Origin: Mnemiopsis leidyi
Taxonomy: Eukaryota > Ctenophora > Tentaculata > Lobata > Bolinopsidae
Assembly (NCBI GenBank): GCA_000226015.1
Contig: JH153611.1
Coordinates: 119,974-155,770, forward strand
DNA length: 35,797 nucleotides
Direction of reading: 5' to 3'
Made by a program: the position numbers and the translations under genes. Below are positions 23,101 to 30,100 of this stretch, one piece after another. Below the pieces are notes generated by a model. The model was not told the origin of the DNA, did not search any database, and saw only the letters and a list, made by a program, of their open reading frames with translations. Each line of letters begins with the position of its first letter. Position 1 is the first letter of the stretch.

Positions 23101-24554
23101 CGTACAGTTTGCGCTGAGTTGAAGTGTCTTAATGACTTAGCTAAGCGAACTGGGCGGATTGGTTGCAGTTTTCAACACATTTCAAGACGAATATTGTCTC
23201 TTTAGCCATGTCATATGTCGAGGAAATCAACTGTCCAATCTACAGATTTATCCGCCGTCTCGTCATCTTTCACATAATTAATTGTTGGAGGGTTGGATAT
23301 GAGAGACAGGAGGTGTGGATGCAGCTCATCACGTTGAACTAGAAAACGTGATAAGCGAAGTAAAGTCAGACCATTGTATTATTGTATTTGTAATGAGTTA
23401 TGTTGAGACAACACGGCCATGGCTGGTCGCATTCTCGTCCAATTGGGAAGCTTCAGCCACTTCTTTCTTAGTGCAATCAAACACAATTTTAATATCAACA
23501 GCTCGCCCAACGACGGTTAATTTCCATTAGGTTCCAATTCTAAGTCCTCGAAATAAATTGATAGTAAGGTACGCGTTCGGTAAATATTGGGGTAAATATT
23601 GGGGTAAATATTGAGGATATTGATAACACGAGCTCATCTTTGCCGAAGATCGCAACGGCAAAGACCAGCTATCTTTTTGGGTAGCTTCCTTAATCTTAAT
23701 CTTACTTAAAGTGACATTTTCTGCCTGTAAACGTTCAATGCTAAGTTGCGATTAACCCACCGAGCTATGCTGCTAGGTCAGTGCCTGCTTAACGCCAAGA
23801 TACCAAGTCACGAAACTTTTATAATTTAACCGCTCCGTGACATCACACCCCGCTTACCGATACGCAAATAGAAACATCCAGACGCAAAACAATCACTTAT
23901 CTGCAGCTATATCTGTATAATCACTTACAATTTTGTAGAAAGATAGCCAATTTCCTAGACTTAACCGGCCGATAACGTCTATTTTCCCAGAACGAGTGAC
24001 TACGAGACGCTCCAGATGTCGAAGCAAAGACAAAGTGCCCTGGCTGAGAAATCAAAACAGGAGCCCCCTGGGTAAGTAAGATCATACAGAACTATTGAAA
24101 ACTATTATCTTTCTATTCTGCTGACCAGGCCAGACAATGAGACGACTGAATTGTAGATCACGAGAGTTATAATCTGGGAATGGCTGGTACAATACCCGAC
24201 AAAAGTGGGGAAGCAGATAGTGCTGATCGTGTGATTGTCGCGTATCTAGCTCTTTGTATATCAATCTCACCTGACCCGGTGACGCTGCCAGCAGCCAGCA
24301 GTGAGCAGCTATGTAGCCAGCAGTGAGCAGCTAGGCTCCGTTACTGTGAAAGCGATGTGCTAAAACCTTACTCTCCCAGAATCAGAGACACAGTGGAACA
24401 CAGCACGCTACTCAAGATGTTGACAACTACAGTTCACAGCGGGAGACACATCAACGTCCCTCTGTCTGATAAACCCTCTATCGTATCACCTCACAAGGTT
24501 CTACCGGCCATCTCGCCCACTCGCAGTAACGAGCGTAGTGTCGTCACTCAGTGA
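8113..24554 (+). CDS. CFAP69: CFAP69, cilia- and flagella-associated protein 69 (13 exons, N-terminus not found)
   Basis: CFAP69 is an armadillo-repeat protein of the axonemal central apparatus; it is needed for sperm flagella in mammals and also acts in olfactory cilia. Thirteen exons join with compatible phases and no stop into 1770 nt (589 residues plus TGA). The product follows the vertebrate protein in order: the DFELKK block, EELQLQAL, the GHGNSF loop, SGLGYHKLLL..IWCC, a GVKRD-type segment, MRAKIYAMLF..FENLP, NYLDFKVGEVW, a charged coiled-coil-like stretch and a TTTVHSG tail. All introns are GT-AG. The vertebrate protein is about 940 residues, so some 330 N-terminal residues are unaccounted for. 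They may lie in diverged exons upstream, or exon 1 listed here may be internal (a CTAAG acceptor precedes its ATG). Identification rests on recalled family sequence, not a search. Confidence 0.9.
8447..8524 (+). CDS. CFAP69: CFAP69 exon 2
   Basis: 26 codons, phase 0 at both ends, acceptor ttttgcag and donor CAG|GTAAAG. It contains NDDFELKKAAWTTLIGLAEN, the start of an armadillo-type helix pair that is strongly conserved in CFAP69. Confidence 0.9.
8525..10142 (+). other. CFAP69 intron 2 (1.6 kb)
   Basis: It holds three copies of a 13-bp unit (agctttagcatgg) at 9208-9246. A 128-codon open frame at 9417-9803 has no recognisable domain. Nothing else stands out. Confidence 0.7.
10143..10253 (+). 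CDS. CFAP69: CFAP69 exon 3
   Basis: 37 codons, phase 0, acceptor aaatttcag and donor CAG|GTTTGT. It contains VGLLTALFDYVK and WTSAQYEELQLQ, matching the family's WSAAQHEELQL signature in human CFAP69. Confidence 0.92.
11285..11635. repeat. 10-bp tandem array (GGGAACTACC)
   Basis: About 35 imperfect copies of GGGAACTACC, with variants GGGAATTACC and TGGAACTACC; a few copies are spread apart by small insertions. The unit has no stop in any plus-strand frame, so three units (30 bp) encode a 10-residue repeat, and one frame stays open for 128 codons across the array. It is intronic in CFAP69. Confidence 0.95.
12081..12135 (+). repeat. Three ACGTGACGT-type boxes before CFAP69 exon 4
   Basis: Three related copies lie within 55 bp: CACGTGACGTTA, CACATGACGTCAC and CACGTGACGTAAC. 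They combine an E-box (CACGTG) with a CRE half or full site (TGACGT, TGACGTCA). They are either a small decayed repeat or binding sites; the sequence alone cannot decide. Confidence 0.5.
12169..12274 (+). CDS. CFAP69: CFAP69 exon 4
   Basis: 35 codons plus 1 nt (ends phase 1), acceptor atatttccag, donor GATT|GTAAGT. It encodes ALSSLETLSPLCLEEYMREH and a LEWACLD segment, matching the conserved EEYM..GNxR..LEW block. Confidence 0.92.
12333..13080. repeat. 12-bp / 24-bp satellite with an assembly gap
   Basis: Two 12-bp monomers, agtgtaacacat and agtgtaacatta, mostly alternate to give a 24-bp period for about 750 bp. The core GTGTAACAC is nearly palindromic. Eleven N bases interrupt the array at 12686-12696. 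Towards the 3' end the units drift (acgtagtgtaac), and isolated gtaacgcc fragments continue to about 13175. Both strands stay open because 12 is a multiple of three; no gene is implied. The array lies in CFAP69 intron 4. Confidence 0.97.
13176..15530. other. Remainder of CFAP69 intron 4, no gene seen
   Basis: A+T-rich intronic DNA with no recognisable exon, transposon or RNA gene. Short open frames on the minus strand (13745-14191) lack any domain. Confidence 0.6.
15531..15600 (+). repeat. Duplicated acceptor region of CFAP69 intron 4
   Basis: Two tandem copies of about 34 bp (tgctaactctaacaccc, then agtttgctat) precede exon 5. Each carries a CTAAC branch-point-like string and a C/T-rich stretch. 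The second copy runs into the real acceptor, ctatcctgaag, at 15600. Confidence 0.85.
15601..15765 (+). CDS. CFAP69: CFAP69 exon 5
   Basis: 165 nt, enters and leaves in phase 1, donor CTAG|GTAAGT. It contains GGHGNSFFGEGG followed by RRAQLRYTVRVLLAVV, the glycine-rich GHGNSF loop and following helix that mark the family. Its last 27 bases are the source of the intronic array that follows. Confidence 0.93.
15738..16031 (+). repeat. Tandem copies of exon 5's 3' end plus splice donor
   Basis: A roughly 34-bp unit (gaccagggtcttatatcttc, then cctgctag, then gttagt) begins inside exon 5 and repeats through the start of intron 5. Nine copies of cttccctgctag are present, counting the exonic one. The first is followed by GTAAGT, the second by GTTGGT and the other seven by GTTAGT, so the intron starts with eight extra donor-like sites. 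Two copies are short, lacking the gaccagg part. Skipping the first donor would change the frame and reach a stop in the third copy. Confidence 0.95.
16156..16262 (+). CDS. CFAP69: CFAP69 exon 6
   Basis: 107 nt, phase 1 to phase 0, acceptor tctctccacag and donor AAG|GTACTG. It encodes a helical segment with PIELSILANTLLIMSLVCD, corresponding to the EIQSDILLILSGLCE region of the vertebrate protein. Confidence 0.9.
16674..16817 (+). CDS. CFAP69: CFAP69 exon 7
   Basis: 48 codons, phase 0, acceptor gtttcccag and donor CAG|GTTTGG. FGDEGVDLLLQFL, SGLGYHKLLLSAVNAIWCC and FMNQ align residue by residue with the vertebrate FGTEGVD..SGLGY..IWCC block. Confidence 0.94.
16938..17181 (+). CDS. CFAP69: CFAP69 exon 8
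   Basis: 244 nt, phase 0 to phase 1, acceptor ctgtttcag. It is the longest internal exon. It encodes FLERGGIPILLDLLE, NLVLGALLDL, AVSLLIQLWRAEE and GVKRDRN, all clear CFAP69 signatures. Compared with the vertebrate protein, a linker of about 20 residues after GVKRD is absent. Confidence 0.95.
17182..20642 (+). other. CFAP69 intron 8 (3.5 kb)
   Basis: The longest CFAP69 intron found. It contains an A/T palindromic stretch near 18486-18514 (runs of aaattttaaaatttt) and a 48-bp acceptor-side array at its 3' end. No gene or transposon is recognised. Confidence 0.7.
20440..20631 (+). repeat. 48-bp array of acceptor-like units before exon 9
   Basis: Four tandem copies of a 48-bp unit. Each holds, in order, a CTAAC-type branch-point-like string (gctaacacataa; ctaag in the first copy), a pyrimidine tract (ccccctctcgccccgtc) and an AG (tag). 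The last copy leads within 11 bp to the real acceptor, cgctgcaag, at 20642. Copies differ by single substitutions. Confidence 0.95.
20643..20800 (+). CDS. CFAP69: CFAP69 exon 9
   Basis: 158 nt, phase 1 to phase 0, donor CAG|GTGTGG. ILDVADNMRAKIYAMLFRIG and FENLPPVSAKD match the family block MDVSENIRAKIYAIL..FENLPGLSAED of the vertebrate protein. Confidence 0.95.
21030..21203 (+). CDS. CFAP69: CFAP69 exon 10
   Basis: 58 codons, phase 0, acceptor cacatttcag and donor CAG|GTTGGT. IENYLDFKVGEVWEEI matches HRYLDFKIGEIWNEI of the vertebrate protein. A charged helical stretch follows (AAKSEAVRRHQ). Confidence 0.95.
21204..22623 (+). other. CFAP69 intron 10 (1.4 kb)
   Basis: It contains a 114-codon open frame at 21870-22214 with no recognisable domain and no supporting context. 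Otherwise nothing is seen. Confidence 0.6.
22624..22748 (+). CDS. CFAP69: CFAP69 exon 11
   Basis: 125 nt, phase 0 to phase 2, acceptor ttttgttaacag and donor AACAA|GTAGGA. It is rich in E, Q and K (MEILERESMVELEEEQ, FKQWEQQNASRINF) and probably forms a coiled coil, as in the family's C-terminal region. Confidence 0.88.
22749..23990 (+). other. CFAP69 intron 11 (1.2 kb)
   Basis: Three copies of the 12-bp unit taaatattgggg occur at 23581-23616. No gene is seen. Confidence 0.65.
23991..24071 (+). CDS. CFAP69: CFAP69 exon 12
   Basis: 81 nt, phase 2 on both sides, acceptor tattttcccag and donor CTGG|GTAAGT. It encodes TSDYETLQMSKQRQSALAEK, a lysine/glutamine-rich segment matching the family's RTSNAKTLKKAKRLQEKA region. 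Confidence 0.88.
24294..24334 (+). repeat. 22-bp duplication ending at the last CFAP69 acceptor
   Basis: Two copies of gccagcagtgagcagcta lie 22 bp apart. The second ends exactly at the acceptor AG (agctag, 24333-24334). There is no strong pyrimidine tract, which makes this the weakest acceptor of the gene. Confidence 0.8.
24335..24554 (+). CDS. CFAP69: CFAP69 exon 13 with stop codon
   Basis: 72 codons plus TGA. The segment HSTLLKMLTTTVHSGRHINV resembles the LNTTVPSG motif near the vertebrate C-terminus; the tail is basic and serine-rich. The acceptor at 24334 is chosen because it restores phase 2 and the open frame. The stop TGA is also the first half of a TGACGTCA palindrome. Confidence 0.82.
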
Positions 24555-24720
24555 CGTCACAGGGTGTTGTCACGACGTAACGTTGTGTTTTGATGACGTC
24601 ACGGAGTGTTGTGATGACGTCACGTTATGTTTTGATGACGTCACGGAGTGTTGTGGTTACGTGATGTTGTTATTACATCACGTGATTTTGTCATTACATC
24701 TCGTCGTAATGACGTCACGT
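24552..24720 (+). repeat. 21-bp minisatellite of CRE palindromes on the CFAP69 stop codon
   Basis: Perfect TGACGTCA sites occur at 24552, 24594, 24615, 24636 and 24710. Degenerate copies at 24573 (CGACGTAA) and 24657 (TTACGTGA) complete a strict 21-bp spacing from 24552 to 24664; two more decayed copies (24673, 24694) are also 21 bp apart. TGACGTCA is the CREB/ATF consensus. The array lies in the presumed 3' UTR of CFAP69. Confidence 0.9.
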
Positions 24721-24947
24721 TATGTTGCAGTATACATTGTGGCCCAGCCTTTTTTCAAAGTTTAAACAGCAGAAGTTTTGTAATCATTTAATTTGTTACT
24801 ACAGATAGTATTACTATTTCTTTGAGGCGAGAAATAAGAACACATAGTTACCTTTGATTGAGCATTAAGGACAGTTTTTGTACTAAAGTCAGTGTACTCA
24901 GACAGTTTCTTCATCAGTGTTTAGTCTTAGATTTCTTGAAATTTTAA

Positions 24948-24953
24948 AATAAA
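24948..24953 (+). promoter_or_regulatory. Possible CFAP69 poly(A) signal
   Basis: AATAAA about 394 bp after the stop. Further AATAAA copies follow (for example 25138-25143), so the actual 3' end is uncertain. Confidence 0.4.
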
Positions 24954-25312
24954 ACTTCCGTATCATGGTATGCGATTATCTTTGTAAATATTTGTACATA
25001 GAACTTCATTCTAATTTCAATCACCACAGAAAGAAACTACATTCTTGTCAGAATAAGTTAAATAGACATATTTATACATCTGTAACACTGAAAAGAATTA
25101 ATTTGGCAATCTAGGGTCAATTTGTTAAATTGCAATTAATAAAGGCTACAAGTACAAAATAAACGAAATAATAGTCAACAATTCTCATTAAAGCTAATGC
25201 TATATTTTCTCATTTGCTAACCTAAAGTTCTATATCGTAACAAAACAGGAATTACTTATTCAATATAAAAATTTACGTTGTGGTTTGTGTATCGGCATTC
25301 AAAATTGAACAG

Positions 25313-25318
25313 TTTATT
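25313..25318 (-). promoter_or_regulatory. Possible kinase poly(A) signal
   Basis: AATAAA on the minus strand (TTTATT on plus), about 410 bp beyond the kinase stop codon. Confidence 0.35.
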
Positions 25319-25729
25319 GCGAAAAATTACCATCGAATGAAATACTATGCACTTTCTTGATGATTTTAATTGTTTGGCAATTGAAGAAATTTCGTGACAA
25401 TAACTAGTCCTCAGGAAGTGGTTGATAATATGTCGACCAATGGTACGTTTTCGCAAACACAAGAACCATCAGTTATTAATTTTTTGTGGTTTAGTCCAAA
25501 CGACAAAATCGAGCGTTTGGTTTAATCTTTAAAATAAACTCTAATCTAAAGTTTTACCCTTCCCAATACCATAGTCTGAGTCAGTTTTAGTAACTTTTTG
25601 CTCTTTCCTGTGGCTCTGTTAATATCTTTTTAGTCAATGCTCAAGGCAAAAGATCCGCTGCATTAGAAATCACGCGCTACCTATCACGCGCTACTTGTCA
25701 CGCGTTAGAGCTGCCGCCTGTAGAGCATG

Positions 25730-25829
25730 TTATGAGCTTACATTGAAATTCCCTATCGCCTCTGCAAGTTGCTCTAAAGCAGGCCTCTTTTGTGGCTCGT
25801 ACTCCCAACACTGCAACAGTATCTGCTGT
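25730..25829 (-). CDS. Kinase exon 8 (C-lobe end and stop)
   Basis: It encodes QQILLQCWEYEPQKRPALEQ, the subdomain XI motif with the conserved arginine, and closes at TAA after NFNVSS. A donor-like AAT|GTAAGC precedes the stop, so a longer spliced C-terminus is possible. Confidence 0.82.
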
Positions 25830-28320
25830 CTGAAATGTTCCTAAGTTAGGACAAGCCATCAAGCATTAAAGGAAACTTAAGACGTGATTAAGCTGTATTG
25901 CCACCAGAACTAAGTCAGTAGCACTACTACTAGCAGGTTTCTATTTAAACACTGATTTCGCGATGACGATATGACTAGACAGCCTGACATCATGTCAAAC
26001 AATTACACTTACAATGGGAAATAGGTATTGTGCGGGGGTTCTGGAGGAAGTTTCTTCTTCATGGCACGTCTGATGTCGGTCTGAGAGAGTTTGGGCCAGG
26101 GTACGTCCCCGTACGACACTACCTCTCCAATTAGAATACCGTATGACCAACTGAAGTAGAGGTGGTTTGTAAATTGGGTAGACACCTTCGTTTCTTCGAG
26201 AAAGGGTCACAAGTGCTATTGAACTTAGGATTGTTGGTTTATTCGGTCACTAAAACTTAGCATGATCTGAGATTGAACTCCAGTAACTCACATGTCGCTC
26301 TTGTTCGAGTAGAGTCTGTCCAGTACGACCTCCGGGGCAGCCCACCTGACTGGTATAGCCACACCTTGTTTAGTCTCGTGCTCTCTTGTCGCGTCCACGT
26401 GGTGCGAGGACAAGCCGAAATCTGCACGTGATCAGATTTAATTGTGTGCGATATTTCATAGTGAACGTGGAAGTTGGGACCGAAGTGTTTGGGAGTGATA
26501 TGATTATCCTCTTTCAAAACTGCTGAGAGAGCTGTGAAATTAGATGGAACTATTATGTTTTGATGTAATACTAAATGAAAATGATGAATCCGACCTGATT
26601 GATGATGCTGCAAGTGCAACTAATTGGGTTGAATTTTACAGTCTTGCATTCTAAAAGAAGTTACCTGAAATTTTAGGTCTGTAAGTTTCATCCAGTAGAA
26701 TATTCCGAGCTGACAAATCTTGGTGAACTATCCCTCTTCTGTGTAGATGCTCCTGAAATCAGAAATTATAAAATGAGTGGGATACAAACGAGGTCTATAC
26801 TGCTAGTAATTGTTCCGTGCAGTTCAGTGCCCAGCAGAAGTTTTTAGTCTTAATGCTTAGTTCTGCTAATTATTAGTTCTACTGACTAAGTTCAGATCGT
26901 GCAGTGATAAGTTCTGACTTGTAGTACTAATAAACTAATAGTACTAATAAACCACGTACAACTGCTACAACAAACTCACTAGACCACGAGCGACGTCTCT
27001 TAGAAGTTGGAAAATCTGAGTAAAAGTAAACATTGTCCCGTCTTTTACTGAACCGTAGATTGTTTTTCGGTCGTGACAAGGATTACACTGACTGAAAATG
27101 ATTGGTTTGAGTGAACAATTTAAGTTCAAAACATCAAATGGGTTTGAATTCTAAGATTAAGACTTTTAAGGTTGGGAAAGATGAAAAAGCTTCTACTTCG
27201 TTAAGGTGACGTCAGCCAAGGTATTGTTAGAAAGTCACTTCAAGTTCTAGTATAATTTATTTGTGGTTCTGACCTGATGAGTCTAAAGAGGTCTCCCTTT
27301 GGGCAGAGCTCCAGGATGACCTTAGGTCGAGTACTGTTACAAGTCAATGCCCCATAGAATTTGATGACATTTGGATGAGTTCCACATAACCTCAAGATGT
27401 GAAGCTCTCGCAGGAATGCTGCCACCGTCATTCCTCGCCCTTCTGAGAGATATGATTGTTAGTTGTTTGTTTTTCAATTATTTCCTAAACCATCACCAAT
27501 TAAGTTGATTGTTCCAACTTCCAAATACAATTAGTTGGGCCTGGCATTTCTTACTTTACAGCTATAAGGTGAAGATAGACAAGAAAATCACCGCTGCTTT
27601 CAAAAAGCACTAAACCGAATCATTTTGAACTAACTTTTCAAAGACTTGATAGCGACATTATGATCTTTTCCCGTTTCTCTATCTCTGAGTACTCCTTCAT
27701 AAACATCACCGTATGCACCACGGCCGATGACTTTAGTCAGTTCTAAATCTTCTTCATCTAACTCAGGGAGAATGCCTTGTTTGATTGCTAATCCCTGAAG
27801 ATAGATGCAGTAAGTATCCTGGGTTTCGTGTGACATGAGGTCAACTGTCAAGCTGAGATTTTCTTGCTGAGATTTAACATGAGCATTTAGGCAAAACACT
27901 AGCTCTAGTAACCCTACAACTTTAACTATGAGGAAAGCATGACGATGATGACTTGGATTCAAAGTCTGTCCTGTTCTGATGTCAAAGATGTACTCGAAAC
28001 TTAGAAACATGACATGATTAATAATGCAGCACGTGACATACCTCAAATCTAGTCAGGGAGTTGTAGAGGGAGTTGGGGCTGTGTTTCTTGTACCGCTGTC
28101 TGGCTGTGTCTGGGTTAAGTGATCCCCCACAGTTCAGTCTGTGTTGAAGGTGAAGTTTCCTGTTGATCACCTCCGATATCTTGACGACGTTCTCCGTGAT
28201 TTTAGACGAGGCTATGTTCTCTGATATCTTGCTGAGGTGGTGAGAGGTAGTGCTGAGTACTACGCTGGCATCTTGGTAAAGGTTAGCTATCATAACAACC
28301 ACCCAGAGTTTTAGAGCCGC
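25730..28320 (-). CDS. Tyrosine kinase, complete catalytic domain (8 exons, 5' end uncertain)
   Basis: Eight exons join in phase into 391 codons plus TAA. Counting from the first exon: P-loop GRGAYG 117-122, VAIK lysine 143, helix-C FLREL glutamate 159, an insert of about 25 residues after DLFRLI, catalytic loop HQDLSARN 250-257, DFG 270-272, RWAAPE 295-300, SDIWSYG 311-317 and KRP arginine 374. RWAAPE and DLSARN mark a tyrosine kinase; the overall style, including the insert, is like receptor kinases. The HRD arginine is glutamine and the activation segment has no tyrosine. The 115 residues before the P-loop show no SH2, SH3 or clear membrane segment, so whether this is a receptor or a cytoplasmic kinase is open. 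Exons encoding an ectodomain may lie above 28320. Confidence 0.88.
26013..26150 (-). CDS. Kinase exon 7
   Basis: It encodes WSYGILIGEVVSYGDVPWPK and the following helix, kinase subdomains IX-X. Phases 2 in and 2 out, acceptor ctacttcag, donor CATT|GTAAGT. Confidence 0.92.
26292..26421 (-). CDS. Kinase exon 6 (DFG to APE)
   Basis: It begins inside the DFG codon and holds the whole activation segment to RWAAPE. The segment contains H, T and S but no Y. Acceptor cacgtgcag, donor ACAT|GTGAGT. Confidence 0.92.
26665..26752 (-). CDS. Kinase exon 5 (catalytic loop)
   Basis: It encodes EHLHRRGIVHQDLSARNILL. HQD replaces the usual HRD; the catalytic aspartate and the metal-binding asparagine are intact. 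Acceptor ctgatttcag, donor CAG|GTAACT. Confidence 0.93.
26980..27091 (-). CDS. Kinase exon 4 (insert and helix E)
   Basis: 112 nt; the only phase-consistent acceptor is tcattttcag at 27092. It encodes a polar insert (SQCNPCHDRKTIYGSVKDG) and then FTFTQIFQLLRDVARGL, the typical helix E. Donor CTA|GTGAGT. Confidence 0.85.
27274..27442 (-). CDS. Kinase exon 3 (helix C to hinge)
   Basis: It contains AAFLRELHILRL (helix C with its glutamate), HPNVIKFYGAL and the hinge VILELCPKGDLFRLI. Acceptor atctctcag, donor TCAG|GTCAGA. Confidence 0.93.
27635..27794 (-). CDS. Kinase exon 2 (P-loop and VAIK)
   Basis: It contains EEDLELTKVIGRGAYGDVYE and HNVAIKSLK, the glycine-rich loop and the ATP-anchoring lysine. 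Acceptor tatcttcag, donor AAAA|GTTAGT. Confidence 0.94.
28042..28320 (-). CDS. Kinase upstream exon, role unknown
   Basis: 93 codons, phase 0 at the donor GAG|GTATGT, which matches kinase exon 2. The first residues AALKLWVVVMIANL are hydrophobic but short for a membrane span. The rest is polar and helical (SKISENIASSKITENVVKIS) and then basic (TARQRYKKH). Translation could also start at the internal ATG at 28293, which would make the kinase cytoplasmic. The upstream boundary (a gagtag acceptor at 28321) is not certain. Confidence 0.6.
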
Positions 28321-29282
28321 CTACTCTTGTAATTTCCCCTTCAAAGTTTTAGCTTTGTGTTTCAGCGAGCCGTATCCTGGTGTCTGGTTCTCTCGAGCTA
28401 GTCCTTCAAGTGGAAGCGGAAATTCAGTCGGTATTCTCTACTGTCAGTTCTCAACTTTGCTTGTATCTTCGAGTTAGCTCTCTCTTCTATTTTTGGGAGG
28501 TTCCTGTTTCTCTCTCTTCTTCCCGATCATAGTTTCATCATTGTCACACCCACGTTGCTATAGAGACGAATACTCTAACAATGTACTGGTTAGATGAGTA
28601 ATACTCCACAAATAAACATCACACAAGCTAAACAGGGAGGCCGATTGATTTCTACTCTCTACAATTTGTCGAATATCTCCACTGAGATCACTAGGCTTGG
28701 CACGTAATCGAATGGCGTTAGGGTGAGATCGTCGCAAATGGCAGTTCTTAAATTCACATCCTCTAATTATTTCCTTGTATTTCAAGTCATAATTGCAGTA
28801 CAATTTCAAGATATGAGGTTGAAGAACAAAGGACGCGATCAAAATGACACGGTTTCTCAAGGTTTTTTGGTCTTAATAACAGCTCGGCAACTTATCAAAT
28901 TGATAGTACTAAAACGGTGAAAATTTAGAGTAGCGAATTACAGCGAGTTACAACACTTTCTGGCTCCGTCTAGAAAAATCAGAGGAGGATATGACGCGGA
29001 AAGATGCGACACAATCGCTGCAATCACTGTCACAATTGGATTTAAAAACGAGATAAGCTTGCTGGCCTTCCATAACTACAGTATCATTATCAAACAATGA
29101 GAGGTGTGACCGACAATAAAATATTGGACATCCCGCCTAAATAGTGGAGGATAAGTGGGTAATGGTTTCTCAACGGCTTGTGATGGGAAAGCTGACTAGG
29201 TGTCTAATAGGTCCTGACTGGCCAGCTAATACTAATGCAATACTAATGGAATCTGGGGAGTCTGAGTCCACCTTGACGGCTA
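28321..29282. other. Region upstream of the kinase, no firm gene
   Basis: A minus-strand frame of 100 codons at 28558-28860 has some cysteines (GCEFKNCHLRRSHP) but no known domain and no convincing splice borders. Missing kinase exons could lie here. Confidence 0.4.
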
Positions 29283-29540
29283 ATGGAGAGTGAGAAACAG
29301 GCGGGTGCTAGCCGTTGGGCGGAAAGCACTTCACAACATGCCAACACGAGGCTCAAGAGAAACGTTACACAAGAACTCGAGTTAGTTGTTTGTAAGGACA
29401 GACTAATACCCTGTGTGCAATACACCGCCACACTCTCTTTTCTCCCTAAATGTGCGTGTTGGAACAGCCGCTGTTGTGCTAACTTAACTACGTGGAAAGT
29501 GCCCTACTGCAGCTCCGCCTCCAATGGCAACCTGCAAAAA
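29283..29540 (+). CDS. Candidate cysteine-rich exon, unrecognised
   Basis: An ATG at 29283 opens 86 codons that end at a good donor, AAA|GTAAGC. The frame has a dibasic site (RLKRNVTQ) and seven cysteines, including KCACWNSRCC. No family is recognised and no signal peptide is present in this exon. The opposite strand is also open over 29243-29431 with a hydrophobic stretch (VTFLLSLVLACC), so the coding strand, if any, is unresolved. Confidence 0.25.
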
Positions 29541-30047
29541 GTAAGCACACTTCCGACCATGTCACGTGACTTGTTGCCGGAAAGTAATTGCGGTAAAGTC
29601 AGGCTGAAATGATGCTGGCTGTCTGATACCTACTTTCCCTGACAGCTCGATAGACTGAGGATGTGTTTGGTTCAACTCAACAAAGTAGATGAAAAGTAAA
29701 TTTAAGTACTGTTCTGCGTCACTGACATGCCGAAATATCCACGAAATAGATCTCATCTTCGGCAACTTGGCTCTAAATACGCGGAGATCATTGGATATAA
29801 TGATTTAATTGGGAATATGGCGTAGGAAACACGTGTATTTAATGAAGTTTTCATCCCGTCCGTTGATCAATGACGTGGCAATTACACGATTGGCAGGAAG
29901 AGAAAGAAAGAAGGAGAGAGGAGAGAGCACGAGTTATACGTAAAGTTATACATCTCAGCTAGGCCTTGTTGAACTACACTGTTTCACGCCATCACTGCAT
30001 CTGCTAATGGGCTAATCTCTTTCCTATACCTCCCCACACAACCTTGC

Positions 30048-30053
30048 TATAAG
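30048..30053 (+). promoter_or_regulatory. TATA-like box before a candidate secreted-protein exon
   Basis: TATAAG 53 bp upstream of the ATG at 30101, with pyrimidine-rich DNA (tctcccactc) in between where a start site would fall. Confidence 0.3.
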
Positions 30054-30100
30054 TACAGACTCTCCCACTCTAGCCTATCTCATCCATCACAAACTATATA

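Larger units (their letters stand above)
24721..25729. other. Convergent intergenic region between CFAP69 and the kinase
   Basis: A+T-rich, no gene seen. Plus-strand AATAAA signals at 24948 and 25138 and a minus-strand one at 25313-25318 mean the two convergent transcripts could overlap at their 3' ends. Confidence 0.6.

Noticed and set aside
29243-29431. Minus-strand signal peptide for the kinase (VTFLLSLVLACC)
   Set aside because: It could start a receptor ectodomain, but no exon links it to the kinase and the opposite strand is equally open; left unresolved rather than called.
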